64,000 nucleotides of DNA from an uncultured Bacteroidales bacterium. GTDB lineage: Bacteria; Bacteroidota; Bacteroidia; Bacteroidales; Bacteroidaceae. Shown here piece after piece: positions 1 to 9,573 of this stretch. The stretch lies in NCBI GenBank assembly GCA_902798615.1, contig CADBXL010000013.1, positions 62,001 to 126,000 of the forward strand, written 5' to 3'. A program made the translations under genes and the position numbers. How positions within the stretch are numbered: position 1 is the stretch's first letter; each line of letters begins with the position of its first letter. The notes beneath the pieces are model-generated. The model saw only the letters and a list, made by a program, of their open reading frames with translations, was not told the origin of the DNA and searched no databases.

Positions 1-1226
1 GATGGATGGATAGGCAAACGACCATTGGTGCGTGTACTGAGATAAACAGGATATGCGGTAATGCCAAGATCGTTGAGCACATTGATGAGCATCATATTGA
101 TGTCGGCAGTATTACCACTTTTCCTCTTGATTACAGTAGAGGCTGATTCAGGGATATTGCCATATTTTCCATCCCAAGCCACACGATTTGAAAGGAATCT
201 CACAGCCGAACTGATACGCATAAGTTCGTCAGGAATCGCTGAAATTCCACTTGCATCCAATTCTTCCTTGAACTTACTCTTGTCATTGAGTCGAGGGCCT
301 ATCTGATCTTGTTCAAGAATGAGTTTATCTGCCTGATCCCAGGTAGAACCAACTTCTCGTTTGACTGCACCAGGGAACTGCATAGTCTTGAGGTCACAAA
401 TTACCTTTGCCTTGAAATCGTCTTCATTCCAAAGGAATGGCATCTTACGCAGTGCTGGCATATAATATGACTCTAGTTCGTAACAGTTAGTATTACAGCG
501 GGAATTGTCCATTCCGGCCTTATTCTGTATTTCCACATAACCTGTATATACTTTAGACTTTACATTTGCTTTATTTGTAGGTGCCTCTACGTTAAACAAG
601 AGCACAGCAGGAATCTCCATGAAATATTTCTGATAGATAATAGGAATATTCTTCTGCATATCGAAATCATAGATATTGTAATATCTTCGGCTGAACAATT
701 GATAGCGCACCTCTATGATACTACCTTTCTGAACATTAGGTACACTGAACTTCCTTACCTTGTAATGCTCGTTCAAACGTTCTTCACGAATGAGCTGCGG
801 AGTGAGTTTTGTTGCTTCTATCTTTCCTTTTTCATTCAGATTATATGAAGCAGCTTCAAAGGCATAGAATTTTTCTTCTTCCCCATTTTGCATTGAATTT
901 TCAGAATAGAAAGGTATGGTAAAGTCTCCATATTTCTTTCCTTCATCCTTGAGAACTTTGATACGGATTTTGTGATCATAAACTAGAATCAAGTCATACA
1001 GAGTGGCCATGGTATAATTCACTTCACAGGTTTGACTGATAACAACTGCATCAGCCTCAGAATCCAGAGGATAACTCGTCATTGTCATCTCTTCCATTGT
1101 AGGCTTACCGAATTTCTTATTGTAAGCAGGTACACCATCCATAGGTGGTAAGGTCTGTGCCCATAGCTGAGCTACTGAACTGATAAAAAGTAATAATGCT
1201 ATAAAGCATTTAGGCATTCGTTTCAT
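1..1226 (-). CDS. DUF3857 / transglutaminase-like secreted protein, 3' end cut by the window
   Basis: Reading leftward from the ATG at 1226 gives 408 codons with no stop before the window edge. The product begins with a signal peptide (MKRMPKCFIALLLF, then a cleavage region ending LWAQ), followed by a beta-rich DUF3857 region and the start of a transglutaminase-like core (about residues 350-408). Members of this family are periplasmic or surface proteins of Bacteroidota of mostly unknown role. In the core, the place where a transglutaminase has its catalytic Cys (G-x-C-x-D) reads SGNTADIN, so this copy appears to lack the nucleophile. A good promoter lies 46-77 bp upstream. The family call is from memory of its pattern and is fairly secure; the substrate is unknown. 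Confidence 0.75.
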   Translation of the reverse strand, partial: MKRMPKCFIALLLFISSVAQLWAQTLPPMDGVPAYNKKFGKPTMEEMTMTSYPLDSEADAVVISQTCEVNYTMATLYDLILVYDHKIRIKVLKDEGKKYGDFTIPFYSENSMQNGEEEKFYAFEAASYNLNEKGKIEATKLTPQLIREERLNEHYKVRKFSVPNVQKGSIIEVRYQLFSRRYYNIYDFDMQKNIPIIYQKYFMEIPAVLLFNVEAPTNKANVKSKVYTGYVEIQNKAGMDNSRCNTNCYELESYYMPALRKMPFLWNEDDFKAKVICDLKTMQFPGAVKREVGSTWDQADKLILEQDQIGPRLNDKSKFKEELDASGISAIPDELMRISSAVRFLSNRVAWDGKYGNIPESASTVIKRKSGNTADINMMLINVLNDLGITAYPVYLSTRTNGRLPIHP

Positions 1227-1271
1227 TGTCTTTGGATTATTTTATAAATTTTCAGGCAAATTATATTGATG

Positions 1272-1303
1272 CAAAATTAGGGAATAATTTTGAATTATGC
1301 AAA
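1272..1303 (-). promoter_or_regulatory. Bacteroidota-type promoter for the DUF3857 gene
   Basis: On the minus strand TTTG is followed by exactly 20 bp and then TAATTTTG, which matches the -33/-7 pattern of the Bacteroidota primary sigma factor. The -7 box lies 46 bp before the ATG at 1226. The rest of the 341-bp gap (1227-1567) holds only the cysK terminator. Confidence 0.7.
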
Positions 1304-1473
1304 ATTTTCCTCTAAAAATGTCAGTGGTCTTGGCATTGATAGAAGAAAATGTTCTTATATCAGTCAGAGATATGGTAAGAGCAAAGAAAATTTAGGAAGA
1401 AAAGAAAGCGAGATAATTAACAAATAACATGTTTGGAGCGGATTGGCTTGCGCATATTATTATAGACCATATA

Positions 1474-1524
1474 CAAAAAAACAAGATCAACATCGCAGCT
1501 TTGCTGCTGTGATGCCGACCTTGT
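1474..1524 (-). terminator. Rho-independent terminator of cysK
   Basis: Read on the minus strand, 1524-1506 and 1499-1481 form a 19-bp stem (one mismatch, several G-U pairs) around a 6-nt loop, followed by a run of seven T. The G-U pairs form only in the minus-strand transcript, which fits termination 44 bp after the cysK stop codon. Confidence 0.75.
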
Positions 1525-1567
1525 AATTATAACAACGAAGCTATTATTCTTTTGCTTCTTTCTATGT

Positions 1568-2512
1568 TTAGAGTGGGTACTCGTCGAAAGCGTAGAGGAT
1601 GGTAGAGAGATAACGCTCGCCTGTGTCTGGGAGGAGGACTACGATCTTCTTGCCCTTGTTCTCAGGACGTGCTGCAACCTGTGCTGCAGCAAATGCTGCT
1701 GCACCAGAAGAGATACCAACGAGAAGGCCTTCTGTCTGTGCGAGCTCACGACCTGTGCGGATTGCATCATCGTTGTCAACATCGATAACCTCGTCGATTA
1801 CATCTGCGTTGTATGTCTTTGGAACGAAGCCTGCACCGATACCCTGAATCTTGTGAGGACCGCTCTTACCGCCGTTGAGTACTGGTGATGTGAGAGGCTC
1901 TACAGCATAGATCTTCACGTTAGGGTTCTTCTCCTTGAGATACTTACCTATTCCAGAGATTGTACCGCCTGTACCTACACCTGCTACGAAGATATCTACC
2001 TTACCATCAGTAGCATCCCATACCTCAGGACCTGTTGTTGCATAGTGACGTGCTGGGTTTGCAGGATTCTCGAACTGCTGGAGGATAACGCTGCCCGGAA
2101 TAGAGTCGCGGAGTTCCTCTGCTGCCTTGATAGCACCAGGCATACCGTCCTTGCCGCTTGTGAGACGTACCTCAGCACCATATGCCTTAACGAGGTTACG
2201 ACGCTCAACAGACATGGTCTCTGGCATAGTGAGAATGAGGTGATAGCCCTTGACAGCACTTACGAGGGCGAGACCTACACCGGTGTTACCAGATGTTGGC
2301 TCGATGATTGTTGCGCCTGGCTTGAGGATGCCCTTAGCCTCAGCGTCCTCAATCATAGCGAGAGCGATACGATCCTTTACTGAGCCGCCAGGGTTGAAGA
2401 ATTCTACTTTTGCGATTACTGGAGTCTCAAGATTCTTTGCCTGAGAAAACTTGTTGAGTTCGAGCAGAGGGGTCTTACCAATCAGCTCGGTGAGTTTTTT
2501 TGCGATTGCCAT
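1568..2512 (-). CDS. cysK: Cysteine synthase A (O-acetylserine sulfhydrylase)
   Basis: The 314-residue product is full length for CysK, a cytoplasmic PLP enzyme that makes L-cysteine from O-acetylserine and sulfide. The PLP lysine is K46 in PGGSVKDR, the substrate loop TSGNTG is at 73-78, the phosphate-binding loop GVGTGGT at 178-184 and GISSG at 266-270. The [11 protein letters not shown] stretch (146-156) is typical of CysK rather than cystathionine beta-synthase. The gene stands alone, with its own promoter (2553-2583) and terminator, and no other sulfur-assimilation gene is adjacent. Confidence 0.95.
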   Translation of the reverse strand: MAIAKKLTELIGKTPLLELNKFSQAKNLETPVIAKVEFFNPGGSVKDRIALAMIEDAEAKGILKPGATIIEPTSGNTGVGLALVSAVKGYHLILTMPETMSVERRNLVKAYGAEVRLTSGKDGMPGAIKAAEELRDSIPGSVILQQFENPANPARHYATTGPEVWDATDGKVDIFVAGVGTGGTISGIGKYLKEKNPNVKIYAVEPLTSPVLNGGKSGPHKIQGIGAGFVPKTYNADVIDEVIDVDNDDAIRTGRELAQTEGLLVGISSGAAAFAAAQVAARPENKGKKIVVLLPDTGERYLSTILYAFDEYPL

Positions 2513-2552
2513 AATACTTTTTTTTTCTTGTTATTGTTCTAATTTCTGAGTG

Positions 2553-2583
2553 CAAAGATACAGCATTCCTATCATATACGCAA
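2553..2583 (-). promoter_or_regulatory. Promoter of cysK
   Basis: TTG, 20 bp, TATCTTTG on the minus strand, about 40 bp before the cysK ATG. This is one of the clearest Bacteroidota-type promoters in the window. Confidence 0.75.
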
Positions 2584-2727
2584 TACCACAAATATGGTAA
2601 TTTGATTTTGCATATTTCATTATGGTGTATAAAAAAGAAAAAGTCCCCATAAACAGGGTATTTTCTCACGAAACGATCTTTCTTTAACGGAGAACCGCTT
2701 GTGTGGAGTTATGATTCAGGAAGTAAA

Positions 2728-3885
2728 TCATGACGCTCGCTTTGATTCGTATTTCCTAATAAATAAGGTGTAGGCGACAAATGCCATTATGGTAAAGCAG
2801 AGACCTACAAGAGCGCAATAGTTGTATGGCATTCCGAGACTTATTGGCACACCTCCAGAGAAAGCCCCAATGGCATTGCCGAGATTGAAGGCTATCTGCA
2901 CCATGGCTCCTCCAAGAAGCTCACCTCCGTCAGAGTATCTCAATAGTAACAGTTGCTGCGGAGCGGAGACGCTGAACAAAGCGGCTGTGGTTATCACCAT
3001 ACACACGACAGAAACAATCGTATTCTGCGAGAAGAAAAAGATTAGGGCTAGCATTAGGCACATCGTCATTACTCCGTATCTGCCCATGTGACCAGGCCCC
3101 GCCTTGTCGGATATCTTTCCACCGCTTAGGTTTCCGACTACCATTCCTGCTCCTGCAAGTACCATCATGAAAGTCATCATCTCTGTTGGGATGCTCGACA
3201 TATTGATTAAGAGAGGCGCGATATAACTGTAATAACAGAACACACCACAGTTGCCTAAAAGCGTACCTAAAATAACAAGCCAAGGAGCGAGGTGCTTGAG
3301 AAAGCGGAATGTACCCTTAAAACCTATGTTAGGAAGTGGAGGTATAGAAGGTACGAAACGCCAAATGGCAAGTAGCGTGGCAATACCCCAGACACACGAA
3401 AAGATGAAGACTAATCGCCAAGAGAGAATACCCGTGAGCCATGTGCCAAGCGGAATTCCTATAAGGTTGGCTATCGCCATTCCGACACTTACAACAGCCA
3501 CGGCAAAAGCCGACTTTCCATCGGGAGAGATTCTATCGGCAACAATACTCGTAACGCCGAAATAGGCACCATGAGGAAGTCCTGCACAGAAACGCGCCAA
3601 AAGGAAAACGCCATACGAAGGACTTACCGCCATCAATGCAGAGGCAGAGACAAAGATGCAGCAAAGCATGAGGATGATACGCTTCAACGGCCATGTGCGC
3701 CCGAGCATCAACAACATCGGAGCTCCAACACACACACCAAGCGCATAAGCGGAAATAAGATGACCGGCTACAGGGATGGACACAGAGAAATCGCTTGCCA
3801 CGTTAGGCAAGATAGCCATCATGACGAACTCGGTAATGCCGAGTCCAAAAGTGCCCATAGCAAGAGAAATGAGGGCTCTTTTCAC
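2728..3885 (-). CDS. MFS transporter, AraJ-like drug/sugar efflux family
   Basis: The 385-residue protein is almost entirely hydrophobic, with about 12 predicted membrane segments, and starts MKRALISLAMGTFGLGITEF, the usual opening of the DHA1/AraJ group of proton-coupled exporters. The conserved motif A region between TM2 and TM3 reads LGRTWPLKR. It lies alone in the gap between cysK and the MerR-type gene, all on the minus strand. The 206 bp upstream contain a loose inverted repeat (CGGATTT...TTTGTCTGA against TCAGACAAATCCG, about 3958-4030). The substrate cannot be read from sequence. Confidence 0.8.
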   Translation of the reverse strand: MKRALISLAMGTFGLGITEFVMMAILPNVASDFSVSIPVAGHLISAYALGVCVGAPMLLMLGRTWPLKRIILMLCCIFVSASALMAVSPSYGVFLLARFCAGLPHGAYFGVTSIVADRISPDGKSAFAVAVVSVGMAIANLIGIPLGTWLTGILSWRLVFIFSCVWGIATLLAIWRFVPSIPPLPNIGFKGTFRFLKHLAPWLVILGTLLGNCGVFCYYSYIAPLLINMSSIPTEMMTFMMVLAGAGMVVGNLSGGKISDKAGPGHMGRYGVMTMCLMLALIFFFSQNTIVSVVCMVITTAALFSVSAPQQLLLLRYSDGGELLGGAMVQIAFNLGNAIGAFSGGVPISLGMPYNYCALVGLCFTIMAFVAYTLFIRKYESKRAS

Positions 3886-4091
3886 TATACTACAAAAAAG
3901 AATATTAGTTTTTCAAACGCATAGATGCAAAATTTTCACCATAAGGAGAATAGGGGAATCGGATTTATCTGATTTGTCTGATAGCTGGCGCTGTTGTATT
4001 CTCGCGATTTATCTCAGACAAATCCGTTTCTCTCTTGTATCTCATAAAAACATTGCGTCTTTGCGTTTTAATAATATCTGTTGGCAATGCC

Positions 4092-4430
4092 CTATACTAT
4101 GATATCAAGCTGTGCTTTCAAAGCTGCAAGTTCAGTCTTCACGTCCTGCAGTTTACGAAGCACCTTATCTGTTCTGTCAACGCCAGAACGATTGGCATGT
4201 AGCATTTTCTTTGCTGCAGCAATCTTGAAGCCACGTACTCTGATGAGGTTATAGATGACCTTGATATCATCTATCTCCTTCATAGTGTACTGACGAACCT
4301 TGTTGGCAGTTGTCTTTGGCTTGATATGAGGAAACTCTGTTTCCCAGAACCTAAGAGTAGGCTCCGTTACACCAACAATCTCTGCCACATCCTTGATGGT
4401 GTAATATACCTTTAAGTTTTTCTCGGACAT
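4092..4430 (-). CDS. MerR-family transcriptional regulator
   Basis: This is a 112-residue protein with a winged-helix MerR domain: the first helix-turn-helix is in YTIKDVAEIVGVTEPTLRFW (10-29), the wing contains RQYTMKEIDDIKVI, and the C terminus (about 78-110) is a coiled coil for dimerisation. There is no effector domain or metal-binding Cys cluster, so it is the short Bacteroidota form lying near alaS that is usually annotated only as a MerR regulator. The gene follows alaS on the same strand after a 142-bp repeat-filled gap. Confidence 0.85.
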   Translation of the reverse strand: MSEKNLKVYYTIKDVAEIVGVTEPTLRFWETEFPHIKPKTTANKVRQYTMKEIDDIKVIYNLIRVRGFKIAAAKKMLHANRSGVDRTDKVLRKLQDVKTELAALKAQLDIIV

Positions 4431-4439
4431 ATTGGGGGA

Positions 4440-4572
4440 GAGTTTTAGAATGAATAACGAATAGTGAATAGTGAATAATACTTAGTGAAAAATACTGCTA
4501 TCACGATTATAGAGAAAACCCATAATGGTGTCCACCAGTATTAAGTATTATTCTCTATTCACTTTTCACTTA
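4440..4572. repeat. AT-rich 7-bp-step repeat, inverted pair
   Basis: The gap between alaS and the MerR gene contains GAATAAC, GAATAGT, GAATAGT, GAATAAT in register at about 4450-4478, and the complementary arrangement (AAGTATTATT, CTATTCAC, TTTTCAC) at about 4541-4571, so the two arms can pair around a unique core. The stop codon of alaS lies at the edge of the right arm. Similar 7-bp-step arrays fill several other gaps in the window. Confidence 0.6.
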
Positions 4573-7194
4573 TTATAGTTCGCAGAGTTCTACAGCCTTG
4601 TCGAGAGCTGCAGAGATGCCGTCAGGATTCTTACCACCAGCAGTAGCGAAGAAAGGCTGACCGCCACCACCACCCTGAATGAGCTTGGCTGCCTCACGAA
4701 CGATCTTACCTGCGTTGAGGTTGTGATCCTTAACCATATCGTCGGAAAGCATTACCGTGATGCTTGGCTTACCACCTACCTTTGTGCCGAGAGCACATAC
4801 GAGTGAGCCTGGCATAGCCTCACGAATCTGGAACACGATGTCCTTACATTGCTGAGCATCAGCAGGAACAACAGCCTTGATGACATTGACACCATTGATA
4901 TTCTGTACCTGCTCTATGAGCTTAGCCTTGATACGTGCAGCAGCCTGTGCCTTCATTGCCTCAACTTCCTTCTTCAAGTCCTCGTGCTCGTCAATAAACT
5001 TAGCAATAGCACCCTGAAGATCCTTGGCATTATTGAACATATTGCCGATAGCCTTTGCAGTATCTTCCATAGCATAAAGCATTTCCTCGCATTGCTTGCC
5101 TGTTACAGCCTCAATACGACGGATGCCGGCAGCTACGCTACTCTCAGAAACAATCTTGAACATACCGATACGGCCTGTGCTGCTTGCGTGGATACCACCA
5201 CAGAACTCACAAGAAGGTCCGAAACGAACAACACGAACCTTGTCGCCATACTTCTCGCCGAAAAGGGCGATAGCACCGAGCTTCTTTGCCTCCTCAAGTG
5301 GAGTGTCGCGATGCTCGTCAAGTGGAATGTCCTCACGAATCATTGAGTTCACGATGCGTGAAACCTCACGAAGCTGCTCATCAGTAACCTTCTCGAAGTG
5401 AGAGAAGTCGAAACGGAGAGTATCAGGACTTACGAAAGAGCCCTTCTGCTCAACATGATCACCGAGAACCTGCTTCAAAGCATAGTCGAGAAGGTGGGTT
5501 GCTGTGTGGTTGGCAGCACTTGCATTACGAAGGTCTGTATCAACGCAAGCCATGAATGGAGCCGTAGGATCCTTTGGCATCTCCTTTACGATATGAACGC
5601 TCTGGCCATTCTCACGACGTGTGTCGATGATGTTGACTGTCTCGTTCTCTGAAACAAGGACACCTTTGTCGCCTACCTGACCACCCATCTCACCATAGAA
5701 TGGAGTTGCAGAGAGTACGATCTCGAAATATGTAGCTTTCTTGACAGTCACCTTACGATAGCGAAGAATCTCACACTCATACTCTGTGTAGTCATAGCCA
5801 ACGAACTGCTGCTCGCCTGGCTTGAGTTCTACCCAGTCGGAGTTTTCTACCTGTGCAGCATTACGAGCACGTGCCTTCTGTGCCTCCATCTCCTCATTGA
5901 ACTTAGCCTCATCAACACTTACACCCTGCTCACGGCAGATAAGCTCAGTAAGGTCAAGAGGGAAACCGTAGGTATCAAACAGACGGAATGCCTGAGTACC
6001 GTCGAGCACGTTCTTCTTCTCTGCCTTGAGAGCCTCGATAGCATCAGAGAGCATAGAGATACCCTTGTCGAGAGTGCGGAGGAATGAATCCTCCTCTTCC
6101 TTGATAACCTTACCGATAAGCTCACGCTGTCCTGGGAGCTCTGGGTAAGATGAACCCATCTCCTGAATAAGAACAGGGAGGAGCTTATATACGAATGCTT
6201 CCTTCTGATCGAGGAATGTATATGCATATCGAACAGCACGGCGAAGGATACGACGGATAACATAGCCTGCCTTTGCATTGCCCGGAAGCTGACCGTCAGC
6301 GATAGAGAATGCTACTGCACGGAGGTGGTCAGCGATTACACGCATTGCCACATCTGTTTCCTCTGCAGCACCGTATTTCTTGCCAGAGAGACGCTCAATC
6401 TCCTTGATGATAGGCTGGAATACGTCTGTATCATAGTTAGAATGCTTGCCTTGAAGAGCACGAACAAGACGCTCGAAGCCCATACCAGTATCGATTACGT
6501 TCATACCAAGTGGTTCGAGGTGACCGTCAGCCTTACGCTCGAACTGCATGAATACGATATTCCATATCTCAATAACCTGTGGATCGTCCTTGTTTACAAG
6601 TTCACGTCCAGGAACCTTTGCCTTCTCTTCAGGAGTACGAGAGTCGAGGTGAATCTCGGAGCAAGGACCACAAGGACCTGTATCGCCCATCTCCCAGAAG
6701 TTATCGTGCTTGTTACCATTGATGATGTGGTCAGCAGGAACGTGCTTGAGCCAGTAGCCATAAGCCTCCTCATCGCGTGCAAGACCTTCGCTATCATCAC
6801 CCTCGAAGATAGTAACGTAGAGGTCAGCAGGATCAAGTTTGAGTACATCAACGAGATATTCCCATGCCATATCAATAGCACCTTCCTTGAAGTAGTCACC
6901 GAAAGACCAGTTGCCGAGCATCTCGAACATTGTATGGTGATATGTATCGTGTCCAACCTCCTCGAGGTCGTTGTGCTTACCACTAACACGAAGACACTTC
7001 TGAGAGTCCGCACGGCGACGTGGCTCTGGGTCGCGTGTACCGAGGATTACATCCTTCCACTGGTTCATACCAGCGTTGGTAAACATAAGTGTTGGGTCAT
7101 CTTTAATCACCATTGGTGCACTTGGCACGATGGCATGTCCTTTCTGTTCGAAGAATTTCTTGAACGAGTCACGGATTTCGTTTGCTGTCATCAT
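4573..7194 (-). CDS. alaS: Alanine--tRNA ligase
   Basis: The 873-residue product has the full domain order of AlaRS: the class II aminoacylation domain (about 1-240, motif 2 around [13 protein letters not shown] at 90-102), the tRNA-recognition helices, the editing domain with its zinc/catalytic set HTATH at 563-567 and C665/H669 in CGGIH, and a C-terminal DHHA1 domain ending in [14 protein letters not shown]. It charges tRNA-Ala and clears Ser and Gly mischarging. The ATG at 7194 is preceded by MM-coding ATGs; either could be used. A promoter box lies at 7247-7254. Confidence 0.97.
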   Translation of the reverse strand: MMTANEIRDSFKKFFEQKGHAIVPSAPMVIKDDPTLMFTNAGMNQWKDVILGTRDPEPRRRADSQKCLRVSGKHNDLEEVGHDTYHHTMFEMLGNWSFGDYFKEGAIDMAWEYLVDVLKLDPADLYVTIFEGDDSEGLARDEEAYGYWLKHVPADHIINGNKHDNFWEMGDTGPCGPCSEIHLDSRTPEEKAKVPGRELVNKDDPQVIEIWNIVFMQFERKADGHLEPLGMNVIDTGMGFERLVRALQGKHSNYDTDVFQPIIKEIERLSGKKYGAAEETDVAMRVIADHLRAVAFSIADGQLPGNAKAGYVIRRILRRAVRYAYTFLDQKEAFVYKLLPVLIQEMGSSYPELPGQRELIGKVIKEEEDSFLRTLDKGISMLSDAIEALKAEKKNVLDGTQAFRLFDTYGFPLDLTELICREQGVSVDEAKFNEEMEAQKARARNAAQVENSDWVELKPGEQQFVGYDYTEYECEILRYRKVTVKKATYFEIVLSATPFYGEMGGQVGDKGVLVSENETVNIIDTRRENGQSVHIVKEMPKDPTAPFMACVDTDLRNASAANHTATHLLDYALKQVLGDHVEQKGSFVSPDTLRFDFSHFEKVTDEQLREVSRIVNSMIREDIPLDEHRDTPLEEAKKLGAIALFGEKYGDKVRVVRFGPSCEFCGGIHASSTGRIGMFKIVSESSVAAGIRRIEAVTGKQCEEMLYAMEDTAKAIGNMFNNAKDLQGAIAKFIDEHEDLKKEVEAMKAQAAARIKAKLIEQVQNINGVNVIKAVVPADAQQCKDIVFQIREAMPGSLVCALGTKVGGKPSITVMLSDDMVKDHNLNAGKIVREAAKLIQGGGGGQPFFATAGGKNPDGISAALDKAVELCEL

Positions 7195-7246
7195 TGAGAT
7201 TTACTATTTTTTTATTTACGATATACAAATTTATGATTTTAAGGTG

Positions 7247-7254
7247 CAAAATTA
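7247..7254 (-). promoter_or_regulatory. -7 box of alaS
   Basis: TAATTTTG on the minus strand, 53 bp before the start codon. No good -33 TTG was seen at the expected spacing. It lies back to back with the promoter of the MATE gene. Confidence 0.55.
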
Positions 7255-7338
7255 GCAAATATTCTTGATTAAACAAAATAAATTCCCCAATTTCCTAATA
7301 TTTATAATATTAAAGTCCGTTTTTTTGCATAAATATAG

Positions 7339-7346
7339 TAATTTTG
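7339..7346 (+). promoter_or_regulatory. -7 box of the MATE gene
   Basis: TAATTTTG matches TAnnTTTG. A TTG in frame with the downstream gene starts at 7344, inside this box, so it cannot lie in the transcript; the ATG at 7389 is therefore preferred as start. Confidence 0.55.
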
Positions 7347-7388
7347 CAGTCGCTATCACCTAGCACCTATCACCCAACATACAATCAA

Positions 7389-8693
7389 ATGCATTGCAAA
7401 ATCATCAATCTCGCCCTCCCATCCATTGTATCTAACATAACCGTGCCGTTACTCGGTCTTGTTGATACTGCCATAACAGGGCACATGGGAGAGGCACGCT
7501 ATATAGGCGCTATTGCCGTAGGTTCTATGATTTTCAACATCATGTACTGGCTCTTCGCGTTTCTTAGAATGGGAACAGGCGGAATGACGGCTCAGGCATA
7601 CGGCAGAAAGGACTTCGGAGAGGCTGACCTTACAGGACTTAGGGCAATCTGTATATCCTCACTTATCGGACTGGCTATCATCATTTTGCAGTATCCCCTA
7701 CTCCATCTCGTTATGTGGTTTATTGCTCCTGATGAGAATGTCACCCAACTTGTGTATTCATACTGCTATATCTGCATCTGGGGAGCACCGGCAAGTCTCG
7801 GTCTCTTTGCCTTAAACGGATGGTTTGTGGGGATGCAGAACACAAAGATTCCGATGATCATTTCCATCACACAGAATGTGGTGAACATACTTGTCTCTCT
7901 GTTATTGGTGTATTGTCTTGGAGTGAAGATTGAAGGCGTTGCATCAGGAACGCTGATAGCACAATGGGCTGGTTTCTTCATGGGATGTTTCTTCTTTCAG
8001 AGAAAGAGAAGGGAGATTCCTTCGGATGGCAATTCACGCGTATCATTATCGTGCATTTTCGAGTCATCGGCAATGAAGTCTTTCTTCACGGTGAACAGGG
8101 ATATTTTTCTTCGCACATTATTCTTAGTATCTGTAAATCTGTATTTTGTAGTGGCAGGTGCGAAAGGTGGAGAGATTATTCTTGCCGTCAACACCCTACT
8201 TATGCAACTATTCATTCTCTACTCATACATAATGGACGGATTTGCATATGCCGCCGAGGCACTTTGCGGCCGTTTCTATGGTGCTGGCGACAACGCTTCC
8301 CTAAAGGAAACGATTAGAAAGGTTTTCTATTGGAGTATGGGACTGACAGCTATCTATTCCATCGTATATGGAGTTGGCGGACTTGACTTCCTACGCCTTC
8401 TCACAAACGAAGAAAGCGTCATCTCAGCATCCGAAGAATACATCTTCTGGGCTATACTGATACCGATTTCCGGAATGGTGGCATTTGTATGGGACGGTGT
8501 GTTTATAGGCATGACGATGACAAAGGGAATGCTATCTGGAACATTCGTAGCTGCTATTGTGTTCTTCATTACATATTTCTCTCTCGAAACCACATTACAC
8601 AATCACGCCCTGTGGCTCGCCTTCATTCTATACCTTACGGCAAGAGGCGTGACACAGAGCGTGTATTGGCATTTGAAAAAGATTAAAGGGTAG
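7389..8693 (+). CDS. MATE family efflux transporter
   Basis: From the ATG at 7389 the protein has 434 residues and about 12 membrane segments in two homologous halves, the usual size and fold of the MATE/DinF group of Na+- or H+-coupled multidrug exporters. The N-terminal MATE signature is seen in LALPSIVSNITVPLLGLVDTA and GMTAQAYGR. An upstream in-frame TTG overlaps the promoter and is rejected. The gene is transcribed divergently from alaS and ends in a repeat-filled gap. Substrate is unknown. Confidence 0.85.
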   Translation: MHCKIINLALPSIVSNITVPLLGLVDTAITGHMGEARYIGAIAVGSMIFNIMYWLFAFLRMGTGGMTAQAYGRKDFGEADLTGLRAICISSLIGLAIIILQYPLLHLVMWFIAPDENVTQLVYSYCYICIWGAPASLGLFALNGWFVGMQNTKIPMIISITQNVVNILVSLLLVYCLGVKIEGVASGTLIAQWAGFFMGCFFFQRKRREIPSDGNSRVSLSCIFESSAMKSFFTVNRDIFLRTLFLVSVNLYFVVAGAKGGEIILAVNTLLMQLFILYSYIMDGFAYAAEALCGRFYGAGDNASLKETIRKVFYWSMGLTAIYSIVYGVGGLDFLRLLTNEESVISASEEYIFWAILIPISGMVAFVWDGVFIGMTMTKGMLSGTFVAAIVFFITYFSLETTLHNHALWLAFILYLTARGVTQSVYWHLKKIKG

Positions 8694-8787
8694 AGAGTAA
8701 AGGGTAATGTAGATAGTATTTCTACTATTATTCTCTTACTCATTACACCTTCCACTTTACTCTTTACACTTTATACTTTACACTAAA
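8691..8787. repeat. AT-rich 7-bp-step repeat, inverted pair
   Basis: The convergent gap after the MATE gene is filled by AGTAAAG, GTAATGT, AGATAG words and, further on, TTTACTC, TTTACAC, TTTATAC, TTTACAC in a strict 7-bp step. The two halves are complementary and could fold into one long hairpin between the convergent genes, possibly serving as a two-way terminator. Confidence 0.6.
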
Positions 8788-9486
8788 CTACTCTTCTCCT
8801 GGAACTATGAGCTTATAGCCCTTACCGTGGATGTTGATGATCTCAATCTGGTCATCATCCTTGAGGTGCTTACGAAGCTTTGTGATGTAAACATCCATAG
8901 AACGTGCATTGAAGTAGTTATCATCAATCCAGATGGTCTTCAAGGCGAAGTCACGCTGGAGGATCTCGTTGGCATGGCTGCAAAGGAGAGAAAGGAGTTC
9001 GTTCTCCTTGGTTGTGAGTTTAACCATCTTATCGCCATTGGTAAGGAGCTGCTTCTGTGTATCGAAAACGAAGCGGCCAAGCTGATATACAGTGCTCTCC
9101 TTTGTCTTCTTTCCACGAACACGACGAAGAATTGCCTCTATACGGAAAACAAGCTCTTCCATTGAGAATGGCTTTGTGATATAGTCGTCTGCACCAATCT
9201 TGAAGCCTTCAAGAATATCCTCCTTCAACTGCTTGGCAGTCAAGAAGATGATAGGAATCTCGAGATTACTCTGACGGATATCAGAAGCAAGCGTGAAACC
9301 ATCCTTCTTAGGCATCATAACGTCGAGGACGCAGATATCAAACTTGTCACGCTGGAAAGCGCGGAAACCAGCCTCACCATCAGGACAGAGCTCTGTTGTG
9401 AAGCCCTTAGCCTGAAGATACTCACGAAGCAACATACCGAGGTTCTCATCATCCTCGCAAAGCAGAATTTTTACATTTTCTTCCAT
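8788..9486 (-). CDS. rprY: OmpR-family response regulator, RprY-like
   Basis: The 232-residue protein has a receiver domain (E11/D12/D13 acidic pocket, phospho-acceptor D55 in VLDVMMPK, T83, K105) and a C-terminal winged helix (about 135-228, ending INIHGKGYKLIVP). It belongs with the Bacteroides RprY regulators. Its partner kinase gene lies just upstream on the same strand, 87 bp away, and the gap carries a palindrome of the GCGAAGCT/AGCTTTGCG family (about 9531-9552), which may tune expression of the second gene. RprY of Bacteroides and Porphyromonas is linked to stress responses; target genes here are unknown. Confidence 0.85.
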   Translation of the reverse strand: MEENVKILLCEDDENLGMLLREYLQAKGFTTELCPDGEAGFRAFQRDKFDICVLDVMMPKKDGFTLASDIRQSNLEIPIIFLTAKQLKEDILEGFKIGADDYITKPFSMEELVFRIEAILRRVRGKKTKESTVYQLGRFVFDTQKQLLTNGDKMVKLTTKENELLSLLCSHANEILQRDFALKTIWIDDNYFNARSMDVYITKLRKHLKDDDQIEIINIHGKGYKLIVPGEE

Positions 9487-9514
9487 AATAGTTATTATTT
9501 ATTGTATTTTGTTT

Positions 9515-9572
9515 CTTTACTCTTTATTCGCAAAGCTCATCAGCTTCGCAGTTCCACTTTACTCTTTATATC
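9515..9572. repeat. Short hairpin repeat between kinase and regulator genes
   Basis: Contains CGCAAAGCT, CATC, AGCTTCGCAG (stem 8-9 bp, 4-nt loop), flanked on both sides by TTTACTCTTTAT words. Related hairpins occur at about 12917, 30207 and 32214. Confidence 0.6.
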
Positions 9573-9573
9573 C

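Noticed and set aside
61..306. Open frame on the plus strand with a signal-peptide-like start
   Set aside because: It is antisense to the DUF3857 gene, whose reading frame is clearly the coding one; the hydrophobic start is a by-product.
6325..7197. 290-codon open frame on the plus strand inside alaS
   Set aside because: It lies fully antisense to a well-conserved synthetase, has no recognisable domain, and long antisense frames are expected from the codon bias of such genes. The same holds for the frames at 13394-14206 (+) and 40145-40816 (-).
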